Assembly: GCF_030268085.1 (NCBI RefSeq)
Contig: NZ_BSDE01000004.1
Coordinates: forward strand, 186,001 to 250,000
Length of the DNA stretch: 64,000 nucleotides
Origin: Geothrix limicola
GTDB taxonomy: Bacteria > Acidobacteriota > Holophagae > Holophagales > Holophagaceae
Reading direction: 5' to 3'
Shown here piece by piece: positions 1 through 9,909 of this stretch; positions within the stretch are counted from its first letter, which is position 1; each line of letters starts with the position of its first letter. The notes beneath the pieces are model-generated. The model worked only from the letters and a program-made list of their open reading frames with translations. It was not told the DNA's origin and did no database searches. The position numbers and the translations under genes were made by a program.

Positions 1-671
1 ATGCCCGCCACGATGTTGACGGCCAGGATGATGAGGGCGGCCACGGCGTCGCGCTGGGTGAATTTCACAGCGCCGTCCATGGCTCCGTAGAATCCGGCTT
101 CTTCCTGCAGATCCTTGCGGCGGCGGCGGGCCTCCTGCTCGTCGATGTAGCCCGCGTTCAGGTCGGCGTCGATGGCCATCTGCTTGCCGGGCATGGCGTC
201 CAGGGTGAAGCGGGCGGTCACTTCGGCGATGCGGCCCGCGCCGTGGTTGATCACGAGGAACTGGATGGCCAGCAGGATGAGAAAGACCACCAGGCCGATC
301 ACATAGCTGCCGCCCACGACGAACTGGCCGAAGGCCTTCACCATGTTGCCGGCCGCATCGGCGCCCTGGTCACCGGCGAAGAGCAGGATCCGGCGGGTGG
401 TGGCCACGTTGATGGCCAGACGGAAAAGCGTCACCACCAGCAGCACGGAAGGGTATGAGCTGAACTCCTTGGGGCGGCGCACATACATGCCCACCATCAG
501 GATGATGAGGCTCAGCGTGATGTTGAGGACGATGAGCAGATCCACCATGAAGGCGGGCATGGGCAACACCATGACCACCAGCACGATCATCACGAACACG
601 GGCGCAGCGAGATCCGACCGCCGGGCCAGGCGGGCCATATAAGGAAGCAGACGATCGAGGAAGGTCAACAT
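1..671 (-). CDS. flhA: Flagellar biosynthesis protein FlhA (N-terminal part, cut by window edge)
   Basis: Inner-membrane component of the flagellar type III export gate. Reading leftwards from the ATG at 669-671 gives about 223 residues of an expected roughly 690; the rest lies beyond base 1. Visible features are N-terminal hydrophobic segments from about residue 22, then the FlhA/FHIPEP signature region around residues 63-95 ([14 protein letters not shown] followed by [12 protein letters not shown]), then another membrane segment and the start of the cytoplasmic linker ([19 protein letters not shown]). It is the last visible gene of a minus-strand run, 67 bases after the YraN-like gene. Family assignment is confident from the signature; no other flagellar gene is in the window. 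Confidence 0.95.
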   Translation of the reverse strand, partial: MLTFLDRLLPYMARLARRSDLAAPVFVMIVLVVMVLPMPAFMVDLLIVLNITLSLIILMVGMYVRRPKEFSSYPSVLLVVTLFRLAINVATTRRILLFAGDQGADAAGNMVKAFGQFVVGGSYVIGLVVFLILLAIQFLVINHGAGRIAEVTARFTLDAMPGKQMAIDADLNAGYIDEQEARRRRKDLQEEAGFYGAMDGAVKFTQRDAVAALIILAVNIVAG

Positions 672-738
672 ACCGACACCCGCAGGGTGCGGGGCGAGGG
701 GTATGCCAACGACGTGGTGGCGGCAGGATCGGCCCGGT

Positions 739-1113
739 TCAGCGTCGGATCTTCAGCGCATCCCAGCGCTCCGGCGGGTGAAACCGGCATCGGAATCCCG
801 CCCAGCTCACCCGCTGGAAGCTCACCTCGCCCGGCCAGGGAACCCGGTCCAGCCAGCCCCGCAGGGCCCGCTGGAGGCGGAGCCGCTGCTCGGGCTCTAC
901 GGCTGTGTCGGCGCCGACCCAGGCGCCGGGTCGCCGGGCCTTCACCTCCAGGAGGCGCAACTCAGGGCCCCGGCTCAGGAGCAGGTCCAGCTCCCAGCGG
1001 CCCATTTTCTGACGCCAGGCCACCAGGTCCCAGCCCCGAGCCCAGAAGAGCCAGAGGGTCAGCCGCTCGGCCCGGAGGCCCAGGCGGCGGGCGGCCTCCC
1101 CACGGCGGGTCAG
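739..1113 (-). CDS. YraN/UPF0102 family endonuclease-like protein, probable CTG start
   Basis: Small nuclease-fold protein of the YraN (UPF0102) family, related to Holliday-junction resolvase-like endonucleases; cellular role unsettled. The core motifs GRWELDLLL and [10 protein letters not shown] supply the E-D...E-x-K active-site pattern. The first GTG (1021-1023) would remove the N-terminal helix that normally precedes the catalytic strand. The frame stays open upstream and reads [18 protein letters not shown], typical of the YraN N-terminus, with no ATG or GTG. CTG at 1111-1113 restores 124 residues, the family's usual length. It overlaps the GNAT stop as CTGA, and GGGAG lies 5 bases upstream. 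The family call is solid; the CTG start is inference. Confidence 0.72.
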   Translation of the reverse strand: MTRRGEAARRLGLRAERLTLWLFWARGWDLVAWRQKMGRWELDLLLSRGPELRLLEVKARRPGAWVGADTAVEPEQRLRLQRALRGWLDRVPWPGEVSFQRVSWAGFRCRFHPPERWDALKIRR

Positions 1114-1601
1114 GCGAGCTCCCGGGCGTAGAACACCGTGTCCACGGGCATGCGAGGGAAGTCCGGGGGCAGCGCCTCCGGTGCGATCCGGCGGAAGCCG
1201 TTGCGTTCGTAGAAGCGGTGTGCCGCCGCCATGTGGGGCAGGGTGCCGAGCCAGAGGCCGGGCAGGCCCTGGGCCCGGGCATGGACCAGCAGCGTGTCGA
1301 GCAGGGCCTGGGCCAGGCCGCTGCCGCGCTGGTCCCGGTGGAGGAACATCTTGCGCAGGGCGCCCCCGCCACCGGGAGCCTGGCCGAAATCGATGAGGCC
1401 GAGGGTGCCGACCACGCGCTCCCCTTCCATGCCCACCCAGAAACCGCCGCGGCCCGACTGGTAGACCTCGGGGATGCGGCCCAGGTCCGGCTGGTCCGCC
1501 GCCGTGATGGGCACGCCGAACTCGATCTGCTGGATGGGCAGGATCAGGTCGAGCACCTGCCCCTCAAGGCCCGGCTGGAAAGGCTGGATGCGGAAAGCCA
1601 T
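1110..1601 (-). CDS. GNAT family N-acetyltransferase
   Basis: A 163-residue acetyl-CoA-dependent acetyltransferase of the GNAT fold; substrate unknown. Strand beta4 and the acetyl-CoA loop are visible as VVGTLGLIDF, then LRKMFLHRDQRGSGLAQALL (the Q/R-x-x-G-x-G/A pyrophosphate loop is QRGSGLA, near residue 93). The C-terminal AAAHRFYERNGFRRI is the usual alpha4-beta6 segment. It sits 4 bases after the upstream membrane-protein gene, and its stop codon overlaps the likely CTG start of the YraN-like gene, so the three are probably co-transcribed. It resembles the PanZ/YjgM-type single-domain enzymes; nothing nearby fixes a substrate. Confidence 0.88.
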   Translation of the reverse strand: MAFRIQPFQPGLEGQVLDLILPIQQIEFGVPITAADQPDLGRIPEVYQSGRGGFWVGMEGERVVGTLGLIDFGQAPGGGGALRKMFLHRDQRGSGLAQALLDTLLVHARAQGLPGLWLGTLPHMAAAHRFYERNGFRRIAPEALPPDFPRMPVDTVFYARELA

Positions 1602-1605
1602 GGTC

Positions 1606-2175
1606 CTACTCGTCCCGCCGGGGCAGCAGGAGGCTGCGCTGGACGCGCTCGAGGTTGCCGTGGATGCGGACGATCTTCCAGGCCAGCACCATGGCGTAGC
1701 CCAGCCAGACCCAGAGCAGGCGCGGATCCACGGGCGTGCGCTTGAGCACGTCGGTGCCGATGTCCAGGCGCAGGCCCTGGAGGTACCACACGACGGCGCC
1801 GAAGGCGATGATCAGGTAGCCCCAGCGGATCCAGTAGGGGCGCAGGCCCTCCTTGACCTTCCAGCGCAGCAACAGCCAGCGGTCGAAGCGGTCCGCCTTC
1901 TCCTCGGCGAAATGCAGGGCCAGCAGCTGGTCCACCAGCGGCGCGTAGCGGTGCACTTTCAGTTCCTGGATCTCCTCCTCGCCGTTCAGCTTGCGCAGGA
2001 AGGCCGAACGGATCTTGCCGATGCATTCCTCCCAGGGGGCCTCCTCCCTCTGGAGGGAGAGGTGCAGCCGCACGAGGCCCACCCACAGCAGGGCCTGGAA
2101 CAGCAGCACGACCCAGAGGGACCAGCCCTGCCAGCCCTGGGTGCGGACGAGGTCGAGAAAGCGCGAGAGATCCAT
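1606..2175 (-). CDS. Hypothetical inner-membrane protein
   Basis: A 189-residue protein I do not recognise. It has three hydrophobic stretches: about residues 19-37 (LWVVLLFQALLWVGLVRL), 116-135 (WGYLIIAFGAVVWYLQG) and 152-168 (LLWVWLGYAMVLAWKIV). Between the first two lies a charged helical region of about 75 residues rich in Glu, Lys and Trp. It starts 23 bases after the stop of the giant lipoprotein gene and ends 4 bases before the GNAT gene, so it is probably part of the same transcript. No catalytic motif is visible. Confidence 0.7.
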   Translation of the reverse strand: MDLSRFLDLVRTQGWQGWSLWVVLLFQALLWVGLVRLHLSLQREEAPWEECIGKIRSAFLRKLNGEEEIQELKVHRYAPLVDQLLALHFAEEKADRFDRWLLLRWKVKEGLRPYWIRWGYLIIAFGAVVWYLQGLRLDIGTDVLKRTPVDPRLLWVWLGYAMVLAWKIVRIHGNLERVQRSLLLPRRDE

Positions 2176-2198
2176 GGGACCAGCTTACTGGGGCTGGC

Positions 2199-5100
2199 CT
2201 AGGGCATGTAGATCTCGGTGACGACGTCGCCCTTGAGGCCGAAGGCCACGAGGATCGTCCCGTCGTTCAGGAGGGTCGCCGTGTGGCCCGTGCGCCCCGT
2301 GTTCAGGCCCCCCGCGGCGCTCCAGGTGCCAGCCCCGGGATCGAAGATCTCCACCGAGGACAGGGCGCTCGAAGTGCCGTTGGCGCCCCCGGCCACGAGG
2401 ACCTTGCCGTTGGCAAGTAGGGTGGCCGACTGGCTCGAACGCGCCATGCCCAGGCCTCCGGTCGTGGCGCTCCAGGTGGTGGCCACGGGATCGAAGATTT
2501 CGGAACTCGACAGGGTTCCGGAGCCGTCCTCGCCTCCCGCGACGAGCACCTGGCCGCTCTGCAGCAGGGTGGCGGAATGGCTGGTGCGCCCGCCGACCAG
2601 GGCGCCGGTGCCGGACCAGGTTCCCAGGGCGGGGTCGAAGAGCTCCGCGCTGGACAGGCCGCTGGTCGCGCCATTGCCCCCGGCCACCAGGACCAGGCCG
2701 CCCGAGATCAGCGTGGCGGTGTGGAAGGCGCGGGCCGCGCTTAAGGAGCCGGTGGGGGCCCAGGTGCCCAGGCTGGGATCGAAGATCTCCGCCGTCGCGA
2801 GGGATGAAGATGCGTCGGAACCGCCCGCCACCAGGACCTTTCCGCCCGTGAGGAGGGTGGCCGTGTGGTTGGCGCGGGCCGCCGACAGGCTGCCGGTGGC
2901 CGTCCATAGCCCCGTGCCTGGATCGTAGCGTTCAGCGGTGGTCGTGTAACCCGAGGCGGTCTGCCCGCCGACCACAAGGATGGTGCCGTCGCCCAGCAGG
3001 GTGGCCGTGTGGCCGGATCGCGCGGTGCCGAGGCTTCCGGTGGCCGTCCAGGTCCGCGTCGTGGGGTCGTAGAGCAGGGCGCTGGCGAGCGGATTTCCGT
3101 TCAAGGTTCCCCCCGCCATGAGGACCTTGCCGTTGCCAAGGAGGGTGGCGGTGGGGCGGGTGCGTGCGCTTCCGAGGCTGCCCAGGGCCGACCAGGTGCC
3201 GGAGGTGGGATTGAAGGTTTCCGTGCTGCCTAGGGGGTCGGTGGCGCTGCCCCCCGCGGCGAGCACGGTGCCGTCCTGCAGCAGGGCGGCCGCATGGCCC
3301 GACCTGGCGGTGACGAGGCTGCCCGTGGCGGTCCAGGTTCCGGCCGCGACGGTGTAGAGTTCGGCGCTGGGCGTTTCACCGGAGGCGCCGGTGCCTCCCG
3401 CGACGAGGAGCTTGCCGCTGGAGAGGAGGGTGGCCGAATGGCCGCTCCGGGCCGTGCCCAGGGCTCCCGTGGGCGCCCAGGTGCCCCCGCTGGGATCGTA
3501 GAGTTCCGAGCTGGCCAGCGGGTTGTTCGAGGCGTCGAGACCGCCCGTCACGAGGACCTTGCCGCTGGAAAGGAGGGTGGCTGTGTGGTTGGTGCGCCCG
3601 GTGCCCATGGTGCCTGCGGCGGACCAGGTGCCGAGGGCCGGATCGAAGAGTTCGGGGGCGGCGTTCGATCCCGAGCCGTCCCGCCCGCCAGCCACCAGCA
3701 CCTTGCCACTTGAGAGCAGTGTGGCCGAGTGGCCGGAGCGACCGGTGGTCAGGCTCCCTGTCGCTGTCCAGAGGCCCGTGCTGGGATCGTAGATGTCAGC
3801 CGTGGCGAGGGCTGCGAGGGTCCCATCGGAACCTCCGACCACCAGGACCTTGCCGTTGGCCAAGGTGGTGGCGGTGTGGCCGGAACGGGCGGCGTTCAGG
3901 TTGCCTGTGGTCGGACTCCAGGTGCCGAGGGCGGGATCATACAACTCTGAACTGTTGAGGTAGCCGGAGGCGCCGTGGCCCCCGGCCACCAGCACCTTGC
4001 CATTGCCGAGCAGCGTGGCCGACAAGCCCGAACGCGCCGTTCCCAGGCTGCCCGTGGGGGCCCAGGTAGCGGAGGCGAGATCGAAGATTTCCGCCGCCGC
4101 TTCGGGCGCGCTGCCGAGCCAGGCTCCGCCGACGAGCAACACGCGTCCGCTGGGCAGGAGGGCCCAGGCCCGACCGCTTCGCGCCGCGGAGAGGCCGCCG
4201 TTCTTCACCAGCCAGGTGCCGGTCTGGACGGTCACCGTGCGCGCGGCGGTGGCGTGGGTGGCCGCGGGATTCTGGACATCGGCCTGAACCTGGAAGGTGC
4301 CCGCGGTACCGGCCGTGAAGCCGAGCAGACCGGTGCCCTGTCCAGAACTGATGGTGCCCGAGCTGCTGCCGGAAATCAGCGTCCACAGGTCGGTCATGCC
4401 GGACTGGATGGGGACGCTGGCCTTCATCCAGGTGTCGCCGGGATGCACGGAGATGGGCAGGGCCAGTTCGGCGTTGGGCGCGATCACGGTGCTCGATGCC
4501 CCCAGGGTGTGGGTGCCGTTCATGGTCACGCTGCCCGAGGCGGCCACGGGGGTTCCATCCAAGGTGACCTGCAGGTTCTGGTAGCCGGCCAACAGGGCGT
4601 AGCTGAAGGCCACGGAGGTGCCCTGGGGGTAGCTCGTGGTGCTCGCGGGCGTGCCCGTGACGCCCGCGCCCAGGTTGACGGTCAGGGCATAGGTGGGCAG
4701 GGCGCTGAAGGTGGCCGAGATGGTGGTGTTCGACGTCACGTTGGAGACGGTGTAGCTCGTCAGGGCGCCCAGGGAAGCGCCGTCCACCGTGACGTTGGCC
4801 ACCTGGTAGCCGGCGTTGGGCGTGATGGTGTAGGCCTGGCTGCCGCCGAAATTCACCGTGGTCACGCCGGCGGGGCTGATGCTCCCGTTGGGCCCGGCGC
4901 TGGCCGTGATGGTGAAGGTCTGGATCTGGGCGGTGATGGTCAGGGTGTGGGATGCGTTCATGGTGATGTCGCCGAAGACTGGCGCGGGCGCGCCATCCAG
5001 GGTGACCTGCAGGTTCTGGTAGCCGGACTGAAGGAAGTAGCTGTAGTGCACGGCCGTGCCCAGGGGGTAGCTGGCCGTGGACACGGGGGAGCCGGTGGCG

Positions 5101-7574
5101 CCCGTGCCCAGGTTCACCGTCAGGACGAATCCGGGCGGCAGGGCGAAGCTGGCCGAGATGGTGTGGTTGGCCGCCAGGTTCGAGAAGGTGTAGCTCGTGA
5201 CGGCCCCCACGGATACGCCGTCCACCAGCACGTCGGCCACCTGGTACCCCGCGTTCGGAGTGATGGTGTAGCTCTGGTTGCTGCCGTAGTTCAGCAGCGT
5301 GCTGCCGGTGGGGCTGATGCTGCCGTTGGCCCCGGCGCTGGCGGTGATGGTGAAGGTCTGGATCAGGGCGGTGACCGTGAGGGTATGGGCGGCGTTCATG
5401 GTGACGTTGCCCGAGGCGGATACCGGGGCGCCGTCCAGGTGGACCTGCAGGTTCTGGTAGCCGGCCTGGAGGGCGTAGCTGTAGGGCACGACCGTGCCCT
5501 GGGGATAGGTCGCTGTGCTCGCGGGCGTCCCAGTCACGCCCAGGCCCAGGGCCACGGTCAGGGTGTTGGTGGGCAGCGGGCTGAAGGTGGCGGAGATGGT
5601 GTGGTTGGTGAGGACGTTCGAGAAGGTGTACGAGGCGATGGCGCCCTGAGCGAGCCCATCCACGGTGACGCCGGCGATCTGGTATCCGGCGTTGGGCGTG
5701 ATGGTGAAGGTCTGGCTGGCGCCGTAGTTCACGGAGACTGCGCCGTTGGGGCTAATGGATCCGTTTGCGCCGGCGCTGGCCGTGAGGGTGAAGGTCTGGA
5801 TCTGGAAGGTGGCCGAAAGCGTGTGGCTGCTGGTGACGTTCGAGAAGGTGTACGACGTGATGGGTCCGACGGAGCTGCCGTCCACGACCACGTCCGTCAC
5901 CTGGTATCCGGTGTTGGGCGTGATGGTGTAGGTCTGGCTTCCGCCGTAGGTCAGGGTGGTCACGCCGGCGGGCGAGACGGTGCCGTTCGCGCCGGCGCTG
6001 GCCGTGAGGGTGAAGCTCTGGAGCTGGGCGGTGGCGGCCAGGGTGTGCGTGCCGTTCATGGTCAGGCTGCCTGCGGCCGCCACGGGGCTGCCGTCCAGGC
6101 TGACCTGGAGGTTCTGGTAGCCCGCCTGCAGGGCATAGGCATAGTTCACGGCCGTGCCCTGGACATAGCTCGCCGAGCTCGCGGGAACGCCCGTCACGCC
6201 CGCGCCCAGGTTCACCGTGAGCGCATAGGTGGGCAGGGCGCTGAAGGCGGCGGCGAGGGTGTGGTTGGCCGTCACGTTGCTGAAGGTGTACGTGCCCACG
6301 GGGCCGACGGACACGCCGTCCACCGTGACGCTGGCGATCTGGTACCCGGCATTGGGGGTGATGGTGTAGGTCTGGCTGCCGCCCTGGTTGAGGGTGGTCA
6401 CGCCGGAGGGGCTGACGCTGCCGTTTGCGCCGGCGCTGGCCGTGATGGTCCAGGTCTGGACTTGGGCCGTGGCGGCCAGGGTGTGGGCGCCATTCATGGT
6501 CAGGCTTCCCGAAGGCGCCACGGGGTTGCCATCCAGGCTGACCTGGAGGTTCTGGTAGCCGGCCTGCAGGCTGTAGGCGTAGTTCACCACCGTGCCCTGG
6601 GTGTAGGTGGCTGTGGCGGCGGGAAGGCCCGTCACGCCCGCGCCCAGGTTCACCGTCAGGGCGTAGCCGGGGAGCGGGTTGACGAGGACCTGCGCGGTGG
6701 CCTGGCTGGAACCCGCCCCGTTGGTGGCGGTCAGCGTGTAGATGATCGTGCCCGTGGCATTGGGCGTGGCCGCCTTGCTGGCGAGCCCGGTGACCGAACC
6801 GACACCCTGATCGATGCTCAGGCTGGTGGCGCCCGCCACGGTCCATGAGAGCGTGGTCGATTGACCGAGGGTGAGCGTCGTCGGGTTGGCGCCGAAGGCG
6901 CTGATGACCGGCGGCCGGGGTGCGGGGTTGACGGTCAGGACCGCGTCGCGGCTGGGTGTGGATCCGGCCGCATTGCTGACCACGCACCGGAAGGTGGCGC
7001 CGGCATCCGCCAGGGCTGTCACGCCGACCTGGTACGTGCTGGTGGTGGCGCCCGGAATATCGACCTGGTTCTTCTGCCACTGGTAGGTCGGTGTGGGTTT
7101 CCCGTTCGCCGTCACGCTGAAGGCCGCGGGCTGTCCTTCGGTGACGGTGAGGTCGCCGGGCTGGGCCGTGATGGCGGGGGGCCACTGCACCGTTAACGCG
7201 CAGGAATTGGATGCGACGCTGCCCAGCCGGTTGGTGAGCAGCACCGAGAAGGTGGCCCCGTCATCGGCCTGGGTGGTGGCGGCGGTGGTGTAGGTGGCGC
7301 CGGTGGCGGCGGGGATGGGCACCCCGTCCCGGCGCCACTGGTAGGTGAACGGAGCAAAACCTGCCGCGGTTACCGTGAACGTGGCCGCCTGGCCGACGTT
7401 CACGGTCTGGCTGGCGGGTTGGGTCGCAAAGGCCGGTGTGGCTGGGGCGAGGACTTCGGAGGTCTTGGCGCCGCCGCCGCAGGCGAGCAGCCCCATCAGC
7501 GCGAGGGCGGCCAGACTCCGGCCGAAGCGGCGAAGGCTTGCGTTCGGATCATCGGGTCTGGGGGACATTCCCAT
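2199..7574 (-). CDS. Giant cell-surface lipoprotein with Ig-like, InlB-type and Kelch-like repeats
   Basis: A 1,791-residue exported lipoprotein. An Arg-rich n-region is followed by a hydrophobic stretch and the lipobox MGLLAC with GGG after the Cys, so it should be lipid-anchored. Order of domains: three Ig-like domains (about residues 48-300, with the tyrosine-corner style YQWRRDG and YQWQKNQ); ten InlB/Flg_new-type modules in two alternating kinds (about 303-1025); a bridging all-beta region; then 14 Kelch-like repeats of about 48 residues to the C-terminus. Such proteins usually act in adhesion or surface recognition; the ligand is unknown. The start at 7574 is supported by AGGAA six bases upstream. 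The antisense frames are long only because of high GC. Confidence 0.88.
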   Translation of the reverse strand: MGMSPRPDDPNASLRRFGRSLAALALMGLLACGGGAKTSEVLAPATPAFATQPASQTVNVGQAATFTVTAAGFAPFTYQWRRDGVPIPAATGATYTTAATTQADDGATFSVLLTNRLGSVASNSCALTVQWPPAITAQPGDLTVTEGQPAAFSVTANGKPTPTYQWQKNQVDIPGATTSTYQVGVTALADAGATFRCVVSNAAGSTPSRDAVLTVNPAPRPPVISAFGANPTTLTLGQSTTLSWTVAGATSLSIDQGVGSVTGLASKAATPNATGTIIYTLTATNGAGSSQATAQVLVNPLPGYALTVNLGAGVTGLPAATATYTQGTVVNYAYSLQAGYQNLQVSLDGNPVAPSGSLTMNGAHTLAATAQVQTWTITASAGANGSVSPSGVTTLNQGGSQTYTITPNAGYQIASVTVDGVSVGPVGTYTFSNVTANHTLAAAFSALPTYALTVNLGAGVTGVPASSASYVQGTAVNYAYALQAGYQNLQVSLDGSPVAAAGSLTMNGTHTLAATAQLQSFTLTASAGANGTVSPAGVTTLTYGGSQTYTITPNTGYQVTDVVVDGSSVGPITSYTFSNVTSSHTLSATFQIQTFTLTASAGANGSISPNGAVSVNYGASQTFTITPNAGYQIAGVTVDGLAQGAIASYTFSNVLTNHTISATFSPLPTNTLTVALGLGVTGTPASTATYPQGTVVPYSYALQAGYQNLQVHLDGAPVSASGNVTMNAAHTLTVTALIQTFTITASAGANGSISPTGSTLLNYGSNQSYTITPNAGYQVADVLVDGVSVGAVTSYTFSNLAANHTISASFALPPGFVLTVNLGTGATGSPVSTASYPLGTAVHYSYFLQSGYQNLQVTLDGAPAPVFGDITMNASHTLTITAQIQTFTITASAGPNGSISPAGVTTVNFGGSQAYTITPNAGYQVANVTVDGASLGALTSYTVSNVTSNTTISATFSALPTYALTVNLGAGVTGTPASTTSYPQGTSVAFSYALLAGYQNLQVTLDGTPVAASGSVTMNGTHTLGASSTVIAPNAELALPISVHPGDTWMKASVPIQSGMTDLWTLISGSSSGTISSGQGTGLLGFTAGTAGTFQVQADVQNPAATHATAARTVTVQTGTWLVKNGGLSAARSGRAWALLPSGRVLLVGGAWLGSAPEAAAEIFDLASATWAPTGSLGTARSGLSATLLGNGKVLVAGGHGASGYLNSSELYDPALGTWSPTTGNLNAARSGHTATTLANGKVLVVGGSDGTLAALATADIYDPSTGLWTATGSLTTGRSGHSATLLSSGKVLVAGGRDGSGSNAAPELFDPALGTWSAAGTMGTGRTNHTATLLSSGKVLVTGGLDASNNPLASSELYDPSGGTWAPTGALGTARSGHSATLLSSGKLLVAGGTGASGETPSAELYTVAAGTWTATGSLVTARSGHAAALLQDGTVLAAGGSATDPLGSTETFNPTSGTWSALGSLGSARTRPTATLLGNGKVLMAGGTLNGNPLASALLYDPTTRTWTATGSLGTARSGHTATLLGDGTILVVGGQTASGYTTTAERYDPGTGLWTATGSLSAARANHTATLLTGGKVLVAGGSDASSSLATAEIFDPSLGTWAPTGSLSAARAFHTATLISGGLVLVAGGNGATSGLSSAELFDPALGTWSGTGALVGGRTSHSATLLQSGQVLVAGGEDGSGTLSSSEIFDPVATTWSATTGGLGMARSSQSATLLANGKVLVAGGANGTSSALSSVEIFDPGAGTWSAAGGLNTGRTGHTATLLNDGTILVAFGLKGDVVTEIYMP
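2202..4215 (-). repeat. 14 tandem Kelch-like repeats (about 144 bp period) within the lipoprotein gene
   Basis: Each unit reads roughly G-S-L[22 protein letters not shown], then a variable 10-12 residues, then E-x-(F/Y)-D-P-x-x-G-T-W. I count 14 units, the last truncated after LVAFGLKG. The double-Gly and the Tyr/Phe...Trp pattern is the Kelch blade signature. Fourteen blades would suit two seven-bladed propellers, but this is inference. Units are similar but not identical at DNA level. Confidence 0.85.
4495..6672 (-). repeat. Ten alternating InlB-type (Flg_new-like) surface modules within the lipoprotein gene
   Basis: Two module kinds of about 70-75 residues alternate. Type A begins [12 protein letters not shown] and contains [14 protein letters not shown] and LTMNGAHTL. 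Type B begins [11 protein letters not shown](I/V)SP and contains TITPNAGYQ(I/V) then VTVDG and [11 protein letters not shown](L/I). The order read in the protein is A-B-A-B-B-A-B-A-B-A, so one A module seems to be missing between the second and third B modules. The modules are close enough at DNA level that recombination between them is likely. Confidence 0.82.
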
Positions 7575-7780
7575 CGAGCGTTCCTGAGCGGTGGCGTCGT
7601 GCGGGCGTGGGCCATCTGGAGGGGCAGGATCCTGACCATGGAGAAGGCGCGCTTATCCCTCCTACACAGACTGTGCCAACCCACTTTCCTCACCATCCCC
7701 TCGGCTGAGGCGGCTTGGACCGTTAATTGCCTTGGATCCTGGTCGTTGCCATTTCCCCGACCGGCGGCCGACGGCCACCC

Positions 7781-7790
7781 GGTACCCTGG
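7781..7790 (+). promoter_or_regulatory. TAnnnTGG-type -10-like element upstream of the OmpA/barrel gene
   Basis: GGTACCCTGG with TACCCT as a possible -10 hexamer, about 37 bases before the proposed TTG start at 7828. It matches the recurring TAnnnTGG element of this window. No convincing -35 is seen. The rest of the 7575-7827 intergenic region separates this gene from the divergent lipoprotein gene and shows nothing else I can name. Confidence 0.4.
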
Positions 7791-7827
7791 TTCCCTAGAC
7801 GTTCACGGCACTTTCCCGAAGGCACCC

Positions 7828-9270
7828 TTGCTCAAACCCTGGCGTACGTTCACTCTGGCGGCCTGGACCCTCCTCGGTCCGGTCCGGGGCGGGGAGGCCC
7901 CGCTGACGACCTTCGAGCGGATGGACACCCTCTATTTCGGCAAGGGGTCCGTGGCGCTGAGCCCCCTGGGGCTCGAGAAACTTGGGCAGTTTGTGCAGGC
8001 ATGGGGCAAGACGGGCCCCTGGGCCATCGGCATCCCCCGGAACCACGGCGCCTCGGAGCCGGTGGTCCAGGGCCGGGTCCAGGCCCTGATCCACGCCCTC
8101 GCAGAGCAGGGCGTGGTCGGCGTAGTGACCCTCGCCACGGAGGCCGTGCCCCGCGACGGCTTCGATCCGATGCTCGTCGGCAAGCTGAAGGCGGATCCTT
8201 TTGCGGGCGTGGATCCCAACGAGGACCAGCCCCAGGCCCCTGCCGTGCAACCCGTGGAGCCCGTTCTCCCTTCCGCTCCGGCTCCGGTGCCAGCGCCCGC
8301 CTCAGAACCGGCACCGGCCCGGCCGAAGGCCCCGGTCCCCGCGCCCAGGCCTTCCTCCGTCCCCTGGTGGGCCATCCAGGGATCGGTGGAAACCCGGTCC
8401 TCCCAGCCCGCCCAGCCTCCGACGGTGCGCCTCGACGCCAAGCCCAGCCAGGTGCTGGGCCTGGGCCTGAACCTGTGGGGCGATTGGGGGCAGATCGACC
8501 TGGGCTATTCGAAAACCGCCCAGGCGGAGCAATCCGAACCCACCAACCGGCTCGATGTCTCCACCCAGGCCACGACCTTCTATCGGCAGTGGCGGCTGGG
8601 GGCGCAATTCAAGGGAGCCTGGATGCCCATCGGCATCTCCTACGAGGATGAGACCGCCGCCACCACCGCCGTGCTGGCGAAGAACACGCTGATCGTGGAT
8701 CGGAATGGATTCGCCTGGGTGAGTCTGATGGATGGCGTCAACTTCGCCTACAAGCGCCGGGATCAGACCTTCGCCCTGGACGGGCAGTTCGGCAGAAAGA
8801 CTCAGGGCCTGAAGCTGGCCGTGGGCCTGCAGATCGACAAGATCGAAAGCCCCCTGAACGTCACGGAATTTGGCTCCTACTCGGACCACATGCTCTTCGC
8901 CGCCAAGTACGACCTCGTCGGCGTTCACGCGAGCCTCCAGGGGGATCCCTGGCGGGAGGGCTTTCACGCGGATGCCCTGGAACTGCGGGTCGGGCGCGCG
9001 ACCGGCATCCACGTGGTGGATCAGTACCGCCTCCTGAATGTCGATGTCGCCAAGCGTCCCTTCAACGAGGCGATGCTTCGATTCGCCCCTTACTACCTGG
9101 GTTTCGTCGGGCGCAGCGGATTCGTGCGGATCACGGCGCCGCTGGCCTACACCTGGAATTCCTTCAAGCCGGTGACCGTCCTCCAAGCCAACGGCGACGG
9201 CCAGGAAGTGGGCCTCTACGGCACCCGCTCCAGCTTCGGGCTGAAACTCGACCTGGGGCTGCGCTACTGA
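7828..9270 (+). CDS. Outer-membrane beta-barrel protein with N-terminal periplasmic domain and Pro-rich linker
   Basis: About 480 residues. The best start is TTG at 7828, giving LKPWRTFTLAAWTLLG as a signal peptide, with GAAGG just upstream. A longer frame from 7732 would put a non-secretory segment in front. Residues about 25-140 form a small domain with an OmpA-like hint (LYFGKGSVALSPLGLEKLGQF). Then comes a Pro/Ala linker (about 145-195), then about 280 residues of alternating amphipathic strands ending in LDLGLRY, a C-terminal aromatic typical of outer-membrane barrels. Function is unknown; structural anchoring or transport are both possible. It is divergent from the giant lipoprotein gene. 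Confidence 0.72.
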   Translation: MLKPWRTFTLAAWTLLGPVRGGEAPLTTFERMDTLYFGKGSVALSPLGLEKLGQFVQAWGKTGPWAIGIPRNHGASEPVVQGRVQALIHALAEQGVVGVVTLATEAVPRDGFDPMLVGKLKADPFAGVDPNEDQPQAPAVQPVEPVLPSAPAPVPAPASEPAPARPKAPVPAPRPSSVPWWAIQGSVETRSSQPAQPPTVRLDAKPSQVLGLGLNLWGDWGQIDLGYSKTAQAEQSEPTNRLDVSTQATTFYRQWRLGAQFKGAWMPIGISYEDETAATTAVLAKNTLIVDRNGFAWVSLMDGVNFAYKRRDQTFALDGQFGRKTQGLKLAVGLQIDKIESPLNVTEFGSYSDHMLFAAKYDLVGVHASLQGDPWREGFHADALELRVGRATGIHVVDQYRLLNVDVAKRPFNEAMLRFAPYYLGFVGRSGFVRITAPLAYTWNSFKPVTVLQANGDGQEVGLYGTRSSFGLKLDLGLRY

Positions 9271-9909
9271 TCAGACCTTGTTCCAGGGCACTTCACCGAG
9301 GGCGAGGAAGGCCTCGCCGTTCAGGCCCTGGTCCTCGGCGCGCTTGAGCAGGTGCTGCAGCACTTCGGCCGTGGCCTCGGCGTCCTGCAGGGCGCGGTGG
9401 GCGCGGGTATTGGTGATTCCGAGGAATTCGCAGAGTTCGGCCAGGCTGCGGCGCGGCAGCTCGGGGATGAGCTTCTTGGCCAGCAGGCGGGTGCAGACGA
9501 GGCGGTGGCGCCGCCAGATGCCTTCGGGCAGCCAGGCCTTGAGGAAGCTGCCGTCGTAGGGCGCGTGATGGGCCACCCAGACGCGGCCTTCGAGCTTGGG
9601 CGCCAGCTTCAGCGCCACCTGCTCCCAGGGGGGCGCGCCCGCCAGCATGGGCAGGCTGATGCCCGTGAGGCGCTGGATCTCTTCGGGCAGAAAGCCCTGG
9701 ATCGAGGCCAGGCTGGAGAAGCGCTCCTCCACCACCAGGCCCGAGAGGCGCACCAGGCCCACTTCCGTGATCTCCGAGGGCTGGAGGAACCGCCCGTCCT
9801 TGCCCCAGCGGGCCTTGGGACTGCCTCCGGTGGTCTCCAGATCCAGCACCGCGAACCTCAGCTCCCGCAGGGCGGGCGAGCCGGATTCGAGGAGGGGGGG
9901 CTGGGTCAT
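9271..9909 (-). CDS. DEDDh 3'-5' exonuclease (DnaQ/PolC epsilon-like)
   Basis: A 212-residue exonuclease of the DnaQ fold. Exo I is FAVLDLETTGG (D23, E25), Exo II is the AHHAPYDGSFL region with its Asp, and Exo III is RAHRALQDAEATAEV with the catalytic His and Asp. The order and spacing fit the DEDDh group. No polymerase or helicase domain is attached, so this may be a stand-alone proofreading subunit or an RNase T/ExoX-like enzyme. Its ATG overlaps the stop of the upstream zinc-ribbon gene as ATGA, which suggests coupled translation. It ends directly against the convergent barrel gene. Confidence 0.9.
   Translation of the reverse strand: MTQPPLLESGSPALRELRFAVLDLETTGGSPKARWGKDGRFLQPSEITEVGLVRLSGLVVEERFSSLASIQGFLPEEIQRLTGISLPMLAGAPPWEQVALKLAPKLEGRVWVAHHAPYDGSFLKAWLPEGIWRRHRLVCTRLLAKKLIPELPRRSLAELCEFLGITNTRAHRALQDAEATAEVLQHLLKRAEDQGLNGEAFLALGEVPWNKV

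Noticed and set aside
3975-6848. A 957-residue open frame on the plus strand opposite the giant lipoprotein gene
   Set aside because: It is a GC-driven shadow of a repetitive gene: it shows the mirrored repeats, no ribosome site and no domain, while the minus-strand frame has a lipobox and Ig, InlB and Kelch signatures.
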